From positions 1 through 18,804 of the forward strand of contig DLLX01000082.1 in the NCBI GenBank assembly GCA_002479145.1: DNA of 18,804 nt. Direction: 5' to 3'. The DNA comes from Prevotella sp. UBA7551 (lineage in GTDB: Bacteria; Bacteroidota; Bacteroidia; Bacteroidales; Bacteroidaceae). The notes under the pieces are model-generated. The model had not been told where the DNA came from. It ran no database searches and saw only the letters and a program-made list of their open reading frames with translations. Shown piece by piece: positions 8,401-16,852 of this stretch. Positions within the stretch are counted from its first letter, which is position 1, and every line of letters begins with the position of its first letter. The position numbers and the translations under genes are program-made.

Positions 8401-9872
8401 TCGGCGTTGAAAGCCGTACATGCCAATGGGTGGAGCTGGATGGCCTTGCCCTCAATGAGCTTAGGCTGGAAAGCCTGAATGCCCAGACGGTGGAGCGTAG
8501 GCGCACGGTTGAGGAGGACGGGGTGGCCCTTCATCACATTCTCAAGAATGTCCCAGATGACCGACTCTCGACGATCAACTATTTTCTTGGCACTCTTGAC
8601 GGTCTTGACAATACCGCGCTCTATCAACTTGCGAATGATGAACGGCTTGTAGAGTTCTGCCGCCATGAGCGTAGGCAGGCCGCACTCGCCCATCTTCAGC
8701 TCTGGTCCGACTACAATCACTGAACGGGCTGAATAGTCAACACGCTTACCCAACAAGTTTTGACGGAAGCGTCCTTGCTTGCCTTTCAATGAATCGGAAA
8801 GCGACTTCAACGGACGATTGCTTTCGCTCTTTACCGCAGATGACTTGCGGGAATTGTCGAACAAAGAGTCGACGGCTTCCTGAAGCATACGCTTCTCATT
8901 GCGGAGAATCACCTCTGGAGCCTTTATCTCCATCAGTCGTTTCAAACGGTTATTGCGGATGATGACGCGACGGTAGAGGTCATTGAGGTCGGATGTGGCA
9001 AAACGGCCGCCATCCAACGGGACAAGCGGACGCAAGTCGGGCGGAGTGACGGGGATAATCTTCATGATCATCCACTCAGGACGGTTGATGCCCTTGGACT
9101 GGTTGAAAGCATTGACTACTTGCAATCGCTTCAAAGCCTCCGTCTTGCGTTGCTGGCTGGAATCGTTGGCTGCACGCTCACGCAATTCGCCAGCAAGCAG
9201 GTCAAGCCCTGTCACGCCGTTGGCATCCTCGCGGGACAACTCGCAAAGGAGGTCATAGATAGCCTCCGCTCCCATCTTGGCGATAAACTTCTTGGGATCA
9301 TCATTGGGAAGCAGTTCGTTGCTCTCTGGCAACTTGTTGTCTACAATATTAATATAATCATCCTCACTCAGCAAGTCGAGCTTTTGGGAACCAATGAGGG
9401 GCTCGTCGTTCACGTCCTTCATTCCCTCAACCACGCCAGGCTGGATGACAATGTATTTTTCATAGTAGATGACCTGCTCCAACTTCTTGGTAGGCAGACC
9501 CAACAAATAGCCAATCTTGTTGGGCAAACTGCGAAAATACCAAATATGCGCAACAGGCACTACCAGCTCGATGTGACCGGCACGCTCGCGGCGCACTTTC
9601 TTTTCTGTCACCTCTACACCGCAACGGTCACACACAATGCCCTTGTAGCGAATGCGCTTATACTTGCCACAGGCGCACTCATAATCTTTCGTTGGACCAA
9701 AGATGCGCTCGCAGAACAGACCATCGCGCTCCGGCTTATAGGTACGGTAGTTGATGGTCTCCGGCTTCGTCACCTCTCCATGGGAGTTCTCCAGAATCTC
9801 CTCGGGTGAAGCGAGGCCGATCGTAATCTTCGAGAAATTACTCTTTACTTTATTGTCTCTTTTAAAAGCCAT
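5454..9872 (-). CDS. rpoC: DNA-directed RNA polymerase subunit beta' (RpoC)
   Basis: The 1472-residue beta' subunit forms the active centre of RNA polymerase with RpoB. The N-terminal zinc site has C66, C68, C81 and C84. The catalytic magnesium loop NADFDGDQM starts at residue 489, with D491, D493 and D495 as the three metal ligands. The second zinc site is C833 (in EDCGT), C907, C914 and C917. The bridge-helix/trigger-loop region after the motif GARGSADQIAQL is intact. The protein ends in an acidic, low-complexity tail (about the last 15 residues). It starts 30 bases after the rpoB stop with a weak ribosome site, so the two subunits are translated from one message. Length and motifs are normal for the phylum, with no break or insertion noticed. 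Confidence 0.98.
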   Translation of the reverse strand: MAFKRDNKVKSNFSKITIGLASPEEILENSHGEVTKPETINYRTYKPERDGLFCERIFGPTKDYECACGKYKRIRYKGIVCDRCGVEVTEKKVRRERAGHIELVVPVAHIWYFRSLPNKIGYLLGLPTKKLEQVIYYEKYIVIQPGVVEGMKDVNDEPLIGSQKLDLLSEDDYINIVDNKLPESNELLPNDDPKKFIAKMGAEAIYDLLCELSREDANGVTGLDLLAGELRERAANDSSQQRKTEALKRLQVVNAFNQSKGINRPEWMIMKIIPVTPPDLRPLVPLDGGRFATSDLNDLYRRVIIRNNRLKRLMEIKAPEVILRNEKRMLQEAVDSLFDNSRKSSAVKSESNRPLKSLSDSLKGKQGRFRQNLLGKRVDYSARSVIVVGPELKMGECGLPTLMAAELYKPFIIRKLIERGIVKTVKSAKKIVDRRESVIWDILENVMKGHPVLLNRAPTLHRLGIQAFQPKLIEGKAIQLHPLACTAFNADFDGDQMAVHLPLSNEAILEAQVLMLQSHNILNPANGAPITVPSQDMVLGLYYITKLRPGALGEGLSFYGPEEALIAHNEGKCDLHAKVKVRVKDIVDGVITEHIVETSVGRIIVNQIIPDEIGYFNGIISKKSLRGLIADVIKAVGMARACNFLDGIKNLGYRMSYLAGLSFNLDDIIVPEEKDAIVQKGQEEVDQVRANYGMGFITDKERYNQVIDAWTHVNTNLKKAVMKHMTEADQGFNAVYMMLDSGARGSADQIAQLAGMRGLMAKPQKAGAEGAQIIENPILSNFKEGMSVLEYFIASHGARKGLADTAMKTADAGYLTRRLVDVSHDVIITEEDCGTLRGLECRALKNGDEVVSSLSERILGRVSVHDVIHPSTNELIVAAGEEITEEKAKAIEDSPIEMVEIRSVLTCESQKGVCMKCYGRNLATASMVQLGETVGVIAAQAIGEPGTQLTLRTFHAGGVAGNAAANAKIVAKNDSKLEFDELRTVPFVDEEGTSCRMVVSRLSEVRFVDVNTGISLSADSVPYGATLYFKQNDKVKKGDMICKWDPFNAVIVSEYKGKVHLHDVEDGVTYRTETDEATGLTERIITESKDKNRIPMVDIVDENAEKQADGNYAASDILGSYNLPVGGHLEAALTEDALITTGQTLVKIPRSVGGAGDITGGLPRVTELFEARNPSNPAVVSEIDGEVSLGKVKRGNREIIVTSKTGEQRKYLVSLSKQILVQEHDAVRAGTPLSDGVITPADILAIKGLTAVQEYIVNEVQDVYRLQGVKINDKHFEIIVRQMMRKVQINDPGDTSFLELDLVDKLDFAAENDRIWGKKVVTDKGDSETLYVGQIISVRKLRDENSMLKRRDLRQVQVRDTRSATATQVLQGITRAALGTKSFMSAASFQETTKVLNEAAIRGKTDYLEGMKENVICGHLIPAGTGLRQWQKLIVGSQEEHDRIEANRKNVIDLAGQETKEEEATTETAPAN

Positions 9873-9902
9873 GTTCTACTTTCTGTATTTAGGGGTGTAC
9901 GT

Positions 9903-12900
9903 TTAATCCAGTTTGATGCTCAATCCAAGGCCGCGAAGCTCATGGAGCAGGACATTAAGCGACTCGGGAATTCCTGGCGTAGGCATAGGATCGCCTTTGA
10001 CAATGGCCTCGTATGCCTTGGAACGACCTACGACATCATCAGACTTGACAGTAAGAATCTCCTGCAGTACATGGGATGCGCCAAAGGCCTCAATAGCCCA
10101 GACCTCCATCTCTCCAAATCGCTGGCCTCCGAACTGCGCCTTACCACCCAGCGGCTGCTGGGTAATCATGCTGTACGGGCCAATGGAGCGGGCATGCATC
10201 TTGTCCTCCACCATGTGCCCGAGCTTCAAGAAGTAGGTGATGCCAACCGTGGCTGGCTGGTCGAAACGCTCGCCGGTCTCGCCATCATAAATGTAAGTGG
10301 AACAAAGATTAGGAAGTCCGGCCTTGTCTGTCCACTCTTTCAGGTCTTCCAACTTGGCACCATCAAAGATTGGTGTGGCAAACTTCACGCCCAACCGCTT
10401 GCCGGCTGCGCCGAGAATGGCCTCGAATATCTGTCCGAGGTTCATACGAGAAGGCACACCCATCGGGTTGAGCACCAAATCAACAGGACGGCCATCGGCA
10501 AGGAACGGCATATCTTCCATACGGACAACCTTGGAAACGATACCCTTGTTGCCGTGACGTCCAGCCAGTTTGTCACCCACCTGGATTTTGCGTTTCTTGG
10601 CAATATAGACCTTGGCGGTCTGAAGCACACCCGAAGGAAGCTCATCGCCAATGGTAATGGCGAACTTACGGCGCTTCAACTCGGCATCGAGCTGCTTGTA
10701 CTTACGAATGTAATTCATGATGAGACGCTGGATGAGCGTATTGGTGTGCTCATATTCTGTCCACCCACTGCTCTGCACTCCCTCATAGTCAAGGTTCTTC
10801 AGTGCGGCCATTGTAAACTTCTTGCCTTTGGCTATAATCTCGGCATTGGAGAAATCTTTCACTCCCTGGCTAACCAAGTTCTCGGTAAGCTCCAGCAATT
10901 TCTCAACGAGGATATCTTTCAAGTCCTCATTTTTAGCCTCATACTCTTCATCTATCTTCTGCAACGTCACACGATCCTGACGTTTGCTCTCCGTCGTCTT
11001 GGTAGCACGCGAGAACAGCTTCTTGTCGATAACGACACCGCTTAGAGAGGAATTAGCTTTCAATGAAGTGTCTTTGACATCTCCTGCTTTGTCGCCAAAG
11101 ATGGCACGGAGCAGTTTCTCCTCTGGAGTCGGATCACTTTCACCCTTAGGAGAAATCTTGCCGATCATAATATCTCCCGGCTCGACACGGGCTCCCACAC
11201 GGATGACACCATTCTCATCCAAGTCCTTGGTGGCCTCTTCGCTGACGTTAGGTATATCGTTGGTGAATTCCTCCACGCCACGCTTTGTATCGCGCACTTC
11301 AAGAGAATACTCATCAACATGAACCGAGGTGAGCACGTCGTCACGTACCATGCGCTCCGAGATAACGACAGCATCCTCGTAGTTATAGCCTTTCCAAGGC
11401 ATATAGGCAACGAGAAGATTGCGACCCAGGGCAAGTTCTCCGTTTTCGGTAGCATATCCCTCGGTAAGGATATCGCCCTTCTTCACACGCTGTCCCTTGT
11501 CGCAGATGGGGCGAAGGTCAATGACCATGTTCTGGTTGGTGCGACGGAACTTAGGAATACGGTATTCCTTTAGCGCTGGCTCAAAGCTGACGAACTCATC
11601 ATCTTCTGAACGATCGTAGAGGATACGGATGGTAGTTGCGTCTACATATTCTATAACGCCATCGCCCTCGGCAGTAATCATCGTACGCGAATCCTCACAC
11701 ACTTGTTTCTCCAAACCCGTACCGACAATCGGCGCATCGTTGTGAAGCAAAGGCACTGCCTGACGCATCATGTTACAACCCATCAGGGCACGGTGGCCGT
11801 CGTCGTGCTCCAAGAAAGGAATCAGACCTGCGGACACAGAAGCTATCTGCTGTGGGGCGACATCCATGAAATCTACTTGGTCGGGAGAAACGACTGGGTA
11901 GTCGGCATCCTGACGGCATTTTACATAGGAGCGGATGAAACTTCCGTCTTCCTTCAAAGGTGCATTGCCCTGGGCAAGAATTTTGTCCTCTTCCTCTTCT
12001 GCGGTAAAGTAGGCGACATGGTCATTATCCATGTCCACCTTGCCATCAACAACTCGACGATATGGGGTAACGATGAATCCCAGGTCGTTGATTTTGGCAT
12101 AAAGGCAAAGGGAAGAAATAAGACCAATATTCGGACCTTCAGGAGACTCAATCGGGCAAAGACGACCGTAGTGGGTGTAGTGTACGTCACGTACCTCGAA
12201 GCCGGCACGCTCGCGGGAGAGTCCACCAGGTCCAAGAGCGGACAGACGACGCTTATGGGTTACCTCAGCCAGCGGGTTGGTCTGGTCCATGAACTGACTC
12301 AGCGGGTTGGTGCCGAAGAAAGAGTTGATGACCGAGGAGATGGTCTTGGCGTTAATCAAATCGGTTGGGTGGAACACCTCGTTGTCACGCACGTTCATAC
12401 GCTCTCGAATAGTGCGGGCCATACGTGCCAAACCTATCGAGAACTGGTTGGCCAACTGCTCACCCACTGTGCGTACGCGACGGTTGGAGAGGTGGTCAAT
12501 ATCATCCACAGTGGCGTTGGAGTTGATCAGCTTAATGAGATACTTGATAATCTCGATGATGTCCTCTTTCGTCAGCACACGGACTTTAGAATCAGTTGTC
12601 AGACCGAGCTTCTTGTTGATGCGGTAACGTCCAACCTCGCCCAAATCATAACGCTTATCTGAGAAGAAGAGGTTCTGGAAGACCTCTCGCGCACTGGCAT
12701 CATCAGCAGCGTCTGCATTACGAAGCTGACGGTAGATGTAGTTGACAGCTTCTATCTCGGAATGACTGGGGTCCTTCTGTAACGTATTGAAGATGATGGA
12801 ATACTTGCTGGCCAACTCTTCGTCCTTGTGCAGCAGGATCGAAGAAACGCCACTATCCAAGATGGCATCAATGTTATCCTCCGTCAACTCGGTCTCGCGA

Positions 12901-13715
12901 TTAACAACAATCTCGTTGCGCTCGATAGAGGATACTTCACCGGTATCTTCATCAGCGAAATCCTCGTTCCAGGTCTTCATGACGTTTCCAGCCAACTTGC
13001 GACCAATAGCGGCCTTGAGATTTTTCTTGTTGACCTTAACTTCTTCGCAAAGATCGAAAATCTGAAGAATGTCCTTGTCGGTCTCGTAACCAATGGCGCG
13101 AAGTAGAGTCGTGACAGGTAATTTCTTCTTGCGGTCAATGTACGCGTACATTACATTATTGATGTCCGTAGAGAATTCTATCCAAGAACCCTTAAACGGA
13201 ATAATGCGCGCACTGTAAAGCATGGTGCCATTGGCATGCTGGCCCTGACCAAAGAACACACCAGGTGAACGGTGGAGCTGGGAAACAACAACTCGCTCGG
13301 CACCATTGATAACAAATGTGCCGTTAGGAGTCATGTAGGGGATGGTCCCTAAGAAAACATCCTGTATGAAGGTTTCAAAGTCCTCGTGGTCCGGATCGGT
13401 ACAATAAAGTTTCATTTTTGCCTTCAAAGGAACACTGTAGGTAAGTCCCCTCTCAAGGCATTCAGCGATGGTATAGCGTGGTGGGTCTATAAAATAATCG
13501 AGAAACTCAAGGACAAAATTGTTACGTGTGTCAGTGATGGGGAAATTCTCAGAAAACACCTTGTATAGCCCATCATTCTTTCGTTTCTCGGGTGGGGTGT
13601 CCAACTGCAAGAAGTCGGAGAAAGACTTCAGTTGCACGTCAAGGAAATCCGGATAAGGATAAGGATTCTTGACTGTGGCAAAGTTGACACGATTATTAAT
13701 GATCTTTGTTGCCAT
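9903..13715 (-). CDS. rpoB: DNA-directed RNA polymerase subunit beta (RpoB)
   Basis: The 1270-residue beta subunit. The rifampicin-binding cluster starts at S473; Q474, D477, H487, R490 and S492 correspond to E. coli Q513, D516, H526, R529 and S531, so the sequence has the drug-sensitive residues at these sites. Further conserved blocks are GYNYEDAVV, KRKIQVGDKLAGRHGNKG (nucleotide-binding lysines near the active centre) and the C-terminal GGKAQFGGQRFGEMEVWA segment that contacts beta'. The ATG has no clear Shine-Dalgarno; its leader is AT-rich. The gene is preceded by a 154-base spacer from rplL that carries a terminator-like hairpin, so its expression is probably set partly by readthrough. 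Confidence 0.98.
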   Translation of the reverse strand: MATKIINNRVNFATVKNPYPYPDFLDVQLKSFSDFLQLDTPPEKRKNDGLYKVFSENFPITDTRNNFVLEFLDYFIDPPRYTIAECLERGLTYSVPLKAKMKLYCTDPDHEDFETFIQDVFLGTIPYMTPNGTFVINGAERVVVSQLHRSPGVFFGQGQHANGTMLYSARIIPFKGSWIEFSTDINNVMYAYIDRKKKLPVTTLLRAIGYETDKDILQIFDLCEEVKVNKKNLKAAIGRKLAGNVMKTWNEDFADEDTGEVSSIERNEIVVNRETELTEDNIDAILDSGVSSILLHKDEELASKYSIIFNTLQKDPSHSEIEAVNYIYRQLRNADAADDASAREVFQNLFFSDKRYDLGEVGRYRINKKLGLTTDSKVRVLTKEDIIEIIKYLIKLINSNATVDDIDHLSNRRVRTVGEQLANQFSIGLARMARTIRERMNVRDNEVFHPTDLINAKTISSVINSFFGTNPLSQFMDQTNPLAEVTHKRRLSALGPGGLSRERAGFEVRDVHYTHYGRLCPIESPEGPNIGLISSLCLYAKINDLGFIVTPYRRVVDGKVDMDNDHVAYFTAEEEEDKILAQGNAPLKEDGSFIRSYVKCRQDADYPVVSPDQVDFMDVAPQQIASVSAGLIPFLEHDDGHRALMGCNMMRQAVPLLHNDAPIVGTGLEKQVCEDSRTMITAEGDGVIEYVDATTIRILYDRSEDDEFVSFEPALKEYRIPKFRRTNQNMVIDLRPICDKGQRVKKGDILTEGYATENGELALGRNLLVAYMPWKGYNYEDAVVISERMVRDDVLTSVHVDEYSLEVRDTKRGVEEFTNDIPNVSEEATKDLDENGVIRVGARVEPGDIMIGKISPKGESDPTPEEKLLRAIFGDKAGDVKDTSLKANSSLSGVVIDKKLFSRATKTTESKRQDRVTLQKIDEEYEAKNEDLKDILVEKLLELTENLVSQGVKDFSNAEIIAKGKKFTMAALKNLDYEGVQSSGWTEYEHTNTLIQRLIMNYIRKYKQLDAELKRRKFAITIGDELPSGVLQTAKVYIAKKRKIQVGDKLAGRHGNKGIVSKVVRMEDMPFLADGRPVDLVLNPMGVPSRMNLGQIFEAILGAAGKRLGVKFATPIFDGAKLEDLKEWTDKAGLPNLCSTYIYDGETGERFDQPATVGITYFLKLGHMVEDKMHARSIGPYSMITQQPLGGKAQFGGQRFGEMEVWAIEAFGASHVLQEILTVKSDDVVGRSKAYEAIVKGDPMPTPGIPESLNVLLHELRGLGLSIKLD

Positions 13716-13787
13716 ATAATATTTGAAATCTTATTGAAAACGTCACAAGGACATGATAGAGCTGAAGCTCAATATACAGAAAGACAT

Positions 13788-13825
13788 AAAAAGGTTAGGA
13801 CTCACCGACTGGGCAAATCCTAACC
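13788..13825 (-). terminator. Probable attenuator between rplL and rpoB
   Basis: Read on the minus strand, arms 13825-13812 and 13806-13793 can form a 14-pair stem: 8 perfect outer Watson-Crick pairs, then 6 inner pairs that include three G-U. The loop has 5 bases, and five U residues follow immediately (13792-13788). This is the form of an intrinsic terminator, yet it lies inside the spacer before the essential gene rpoB, so it must be partial. E. coli is known to have an attenuator at the same place between rplL and rpoB; use here is inferred. Confidence 0.7.
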
Positions 13826-13835
13826 GTTATCGTTT

Positions 13836-13855
13836 ATTCCAGAAATTTCTGGAAT
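13836..13855. repeat. Perfect 20-base palindrome after rplL
   Basis: The 20 bases are exactly self-complementary (half-site ATTCCAGAAA) and lie 14 bases after the rplL stop codon, upstream of the attenuator. As RNA it would form a stem with a minimal loop, possibly a processing or 3'-end protecting site. As DNA it could be bound by a dimeric protein. Neither is shown by sequence alone. Confidence 0.6.
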
Positions 13856-13869
13856 CTTGTCAGCAAAGC

Positions 13870-14247
13870 TTACTTAAGCTCAACCTTGGCACCCTCAGCC
13901 TCGATTGCCTTCTTGAGGTTCTCGGCCTCGTCCTTTGCCAAGCCTTCCTTCAGGGTAGAAGGAGCACCGTCAACAAGATCCTTAGCCTCCTTCAAGCCAA
14001 GTCCACAAGCCTCCTTGACAGCCTTGACAACCTTCAGCTTATTAGGACCTACCTCTGCGAGGACAACATTGAACTCAGTCTTCTCCTCGGCTGCGGGAGC
14101 AGCACCAGCGGCTGCGGGACCAGCAACGGCAACAGCTGCAGCTGCCGGCTCAATTCCGTACTCGTCCTTCAGGACAGTTGCCAACTCATTTACTTCTTTC
14201 ACGGTGAGGTTTACTAACTCCTCAGCAATAGCTTTGATATCTGCCAT
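13870..14247 (-). CDS. rplL: 50S ribosomal protein L7/L12
   Basis: A 125-residue stalk protein that recruits translational GTPases to the ribosome. The N-terminal helical dimerisation part (about residues 1-32) binds L10. An alanine/proline/glycine-rich hinge covers about 35-53, and the globular C-terminal domain (about 56-125) includes the conserved segment NKLKVVKAVKEACGLGLKEAK. The size is standard. It follows rplJ after a 75-base AT-rich gap. Stalk stoichiometry demands more L12 than L10, so stronger translation or readthrough control at this gap is expected, but no distinct promoter was seen. Confidence 0.97.
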   Translation of the reverse strand: MADIKAIAEELVNLTVKEVNELATVLKDEYGIEPAAAAVAVAGPAAAGAAPAAEEKTEFNVVLAEVGPNKLKVVKAVKEACGLGLKEAKDLVDGAPSTLKEGLAKDEAENLKKAIEAEGAKVELK

Positions 14248-14322
14248 TTTATTATAATTTTTATTTTTTCTTAATTAATGAAAATATTATGACTTTGATA
14301 CGGTCTTTAATATAAACCGCAA

Positions 14323-14841
14323 TTATTCAGGACGCTCGCCTAAAGTCTTCAGCACACCATGAATAGTGCTTGCTCCTGACTGAAGTGCAGAGACAACATT
14401 CTTTGCAGGCGATTGCAGCAAAGCCACAACATCGGCAATAAGTTCGCTCTTGCTCTTCAGGGCAGCCAACTCATCCAGTTTGTCAGCACCCACAAAGATG
14501 CTTTCCTCTGCATAAGCAGCCTTCATCACAGGGATACCCTGCTTCGTATAATCCTTAAGCAACTTGGCCGGCTTGTTGGCAACTTCTGAGAAAAGAACTG
14601 CAGTGTTGCCTTTCAAAGCGGGATAGAGAGCCTCGTAATCTATATCGGAGTTCTCAAAGGCCTTGTGAAGAAGCTTGTTCTTCACTACTACCATCTTGAT
14701 CTCGTTCTTGAAGCACTTGCGGCGCAAGTCGCTTGTATCCTCAGCATTAAGGCCTGTCACATCGACAAGATAAAAGTGAGGAAATTGCGTCAGCTTCTCA
14801 CCAAGCTCTTTGATTATAGTATCTTTTACTTCTTTCTTCAT
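14323..14841 (-). CDS. rplJ: 50S ribosomal protein L10
   Basis: A 172-residue stalk base protein that binds 23S rRNA through its N-terminal domain and holds L7/L12 dimers on its C-terminal helix. The N-terminal region contains the family pattern LRRKCF...KMVVVKNKLLHKA (about residues 39-61). The start lies only 18 bases after the rplA stop, so there is no room for the long L10-binding leader that autoregulates this gene in E. coli. It therefore looks translationally coupled to, or co-transcribed with, rplA. Confidence 0.96.
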   Translation of the reverse strand: MKKEVKDTIIKELGEKLTQFPHFYLVDVTGLNAEDTSDLRRKCFKNEIKMVVVKNKLLHKAFENSDIDYEALYPALKGNTAVLFSEVANKPAKLLKDYTKQGIPVMKAAYAEESIFVGADKLDELAALKSKSELIADVVALLQSPAKNVVSALQSGASTIHGVLKTLGERPE

Positions 14842-14859
14842 CGTTCTTTGCTTTAAGCG

Positions 14860-15552
14860 TTATTCTGCCTGTTTCGGGTCAATTTTGACTCCAGGACTCA
14901 TTGTGGAAGACATAAAGATACTCTTAATGTAGGTTCCCTTGGCAGCAGCAGGCTTCAGCTTGACTACTGTAGAAAGGAACTCGCGGGCATTTCCTGCAAT
15001 TTGCTCTGCAGTCATGCTTGCCTTGCCAATAGAAGTATGAATGATTCCAGCCTTATCGACTTTGAAATCAATCTTACCCTGCTTGACCTCCTTTACAGCA
15101 TTGGCAACATCCATGGTCACCGTGCCGCTCTTGGGGTTAGGCATCAAGCCACGTGGACCCAGGACACGACCCAACGGACCGACCTTTCCCATACAGGAAG
15201 GCATAGTGATGATCACGTCGACATCCGTCCATCCACCTTTGATTTTCTCAATATACTCATCGAGACCTACATAATCAGCACCAGCCTCCTTTGCCGCTGC
15301 CTCCTGATCAGGAGTGCAAAGACAAAGCACGCGCGTAACTTTACCTGTACCGTTAGGAAGGGAAACCACACCGCGTACCATCTGGTTGGCTTTACGAGGA
15401 TCTACACCGAGACGCACATCCATGTCGAGGGAAGCATCAAACTTGACATTGGTAATTTCCTTTATCAATTTGGCAGCCTCGTCCAAAGTATATGCCTTCC
15501 CTGCTTCAATCTTGTCGGCCACTGATTTTTGATACTTTGTCAGTTTACTCAT
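14860..15552 (-). CDS. rplA: 50S ribosomal protein L1
   Basis: A 230-residue protein of the L1 stalk, which helps release deacylated tRNA from the E site and in other bacteria represses its own operon. The family signature runs from GKVGPLGR to LMPNPKSGTV at residues 122-145, and the second-domain KADKAG-like segment (here KVDKAGIIHTSIGKASM) follows it. Length matches the family. It lies 19 bases after rplK, in the conserved rplK-rplA pair. Confidence 0.97.
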   Translation of the reverse strand: MSKLTKYQKSVADKIEAGKAYTLDEAAKLIKEITNVKFDASLDMDVRLGVDPRKANQMVRGVVSLPNGTGKVTRVLCLCTPDQEAAAKEAGADYVGLDEYIEKIKGGWTDVDVIITMPSCMGKVGPLGRVLGPRGLMPNPKSGTVTMDVANAVKEVKQGKIDFKVDKAGIIHTSIGKASMTAEQIAGNAREFLSTVVKLKPAAAKGTYIKSIFMSSTMSPGVKIDPKQAE

Positions 15553-15571
15553 CTTAATTGAAGTTTATAAT

Positions 15572-16012
15572 TTATTTACCAGGGAAGTCCCCTTTCACTG
15601 TAATACCCATACTGCGTGCCGTACCAGCAATCAAGCGCATGGCCGACTCGATGGTAAAGCAATTCAGATCGGGCATCTTATCCTCAGCAATAGCGCGAAC
15701 CTGATCCCAGGTCACGCTCGCAACTTTCTTGCGGTTAGGCTCGCCGCTACCCTTTTTGCCTTTGACGGCTTCGAGCAACTGCACAGCTGCGGGAGGCGTC
15801 TTGACGACAAAGCTGAAAGACTTGTCCGTGTAGTAGGTGATTACCACAGGAAGCACTTTGCCAGCCTTGTTCTGGGTGCGGGCATTGAACTCCTTGCAAA
15901 ATCCCATGATATTGATTCCCTTGGAACCCAGTGCAGGGCCAACGGGGGGAGAAGGATTCGCTGCGCCACCTTTAATCTGCAATTTGATTAATCCAGCAAC
16001 TTCTTTAGCCAT
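15572..16012 (-). CDS. rplK: 50S ribosomal protein L11
   Basis: A 146-residue protein of the GTPase-associated centre. The N-terminal domain carries the proline-rich loop GGAANPSPPVGPALG at residues 15-29, the known site region for thiostrepton-type antibiotics. The C-terminal rRNA-binding domain includes the conserved SARSMG-type motif (here TARSMGI) near the end. The leader from nusG is 63 bases, AT-rich, without a recognisable L1-binding structure. Confidence 0.97.
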   Translation of the reverse strand: MAKEVAGLIKLQIKGGAANPSPPVGPALGSKGINIMGFCKEFNARTQNKAGKVLPVVITYYTDKSFSFVVKTPPAAVQLLEAVKGKKGSGEPNRKKVASVTWDQVRAIAEDKMPDLNCFTIESAMRLIAGTARSMGITVKGDFPGK

Positions 16013-16075
16013 TTCTTTTTGTGAATATTAAATTTGATTCAATAGGGAAAGAACTTACAGTGTCCGTAACAACAA

Positions 16076-16621
16076 CTATACTTCTTTCGCAACCTGCATA
16101 AAACTAAGTTCCAAAGGATTCTGACGTCCGAAAATCATGACCATCACTTTCAGCTTGCGCTTTTCCGAATTGATCTCTTCGATAACTCCTTCAAAGCCGC
16201 TGAAAGGTCCGTCTGTCACCTTCACACGCTCACCTACCTCATAAGGCACCTCGGCAGTTTCCTGCATCTCAGATTCCTCAACAGTTCCAAGAAGTCTGTT
16301 GAGTTCAGCCTTACGTACAGGGGATGGGTGCTCAGTTCCACCAAGAAAACCAAGAACATTGGGCATAAACCTTAAAGCTGAAGCAACTTCACGTGTAAGA
16401 TGGGCTTCTACCAACACATAACCTGGAAGACTCATCCTCTCAGTCACATGACGTTTTCCATCCTTCACGGTAGCATGTTTCTCCATCGGTATCAAGACCT
16501 GAGAGACGTGCTCTGCCAACTTCGCATTATGCCCTAACTCAGCATCGATGTATTCTTTCACCTTTGCCTCCTTACCGCTGATAGCGCGAAGCACATACCA
16601 TTTGTTTTCTGTCCCAGCCAT
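16076..16621 (-). CDS. nusG: Transcription termination/antitermination factor NusG
   Basis: A 181-residue elongation factor that binds RNA polymerase and couples it to ribosomes or Rho. The N-terminal NGN domain starts with WYVLRAISGKEAKVKEY (residues about 8-24). The C-terminal KOW domain is seen in VGERVKVTDGPFSGFEGVI (about 127-145). It lies 15 bases after secE, the near-universal pairing, upstream of rplK. There is no insertion domain, and it is not one of the UpxY-type capsule antiterminators: it is short, housekeeping in context and paired with secE. Confidence 0.96.
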   Translation of the reverse strand: MAGTENKWYVLRAISGKEAKVKEYIDAELGHNAKLAEHVSQVLIPMEKHATVKDGKRHVTERMSLPGYVLVEAHLTREVASALRFMPNVLGFLGGTEHPSPVRKAELNRLLGTVEESEMQETAEVPYEVGERVKVTDGPFSGFEGVIEEINSEKRKLKVMVMIFGRQNPLELSFMQVAKEV

Positions 16622-16636
16622 CTTCTTGATGAAACT

Positions 16637-16837
16637 TTATCCAGGATAAACGAACTTCATAACAGTCTCGGACACAAAATCCATTGCCCAAACAATCAAT
16701 GCAATGACAAGGGAAGCAGATAAAACAACCATTGCACTGTGCGTAAGCTGGGCACGGGTTGGCCACGTAGTCTTGTACGCAAGTTCATCATAACAAGCCT
16801 TGCAGGTATTTGCTATTTTCTGAAAAAACTTAGACAT
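16637..16837 (-). CDS. secE: Preprotein translocase subunit SecE
   Basis: A 66-residue inner-membrane protein that clamps the SecY channel. An amphipathic N-terminal part contains the conserved ELxxKTTWPTRxQL pattern (residues about 18-31), followed by one transmembrane segment at about 35-56. This is the short single-span form common outside the enterobacteria. The frame stays open upstream into the tRNA-Trp gene, but the ATG at 16837 gives the family's normal start; a longer version would overlap the tRNA. The start lies 15 bases from the tRNA 3' end, and no Shine-Dalgarno is present in that gap. Confidence 0.94.
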   Translation of the reverse strand: MSKFFQKIANTCKACYDELAYKTTWPTRAQLTHSAMVVLSASLVIALIVWAMDFVSETVMKFVYPG

Positions 16838-16852
16838 TGTTTTATTCGTTAG

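Noticed and set aside
7008..8723. 571-codon open frame on the plus strand opposite rpoC, and similar long ones at 5433-6311, 9942-11045 and 11703-12662
   Set aside because: They lie wholly antisense to intact, strongly conserved rpoC/rpoB, have no recognisable domains, and are expected from the codon bias of highly expressed genes.
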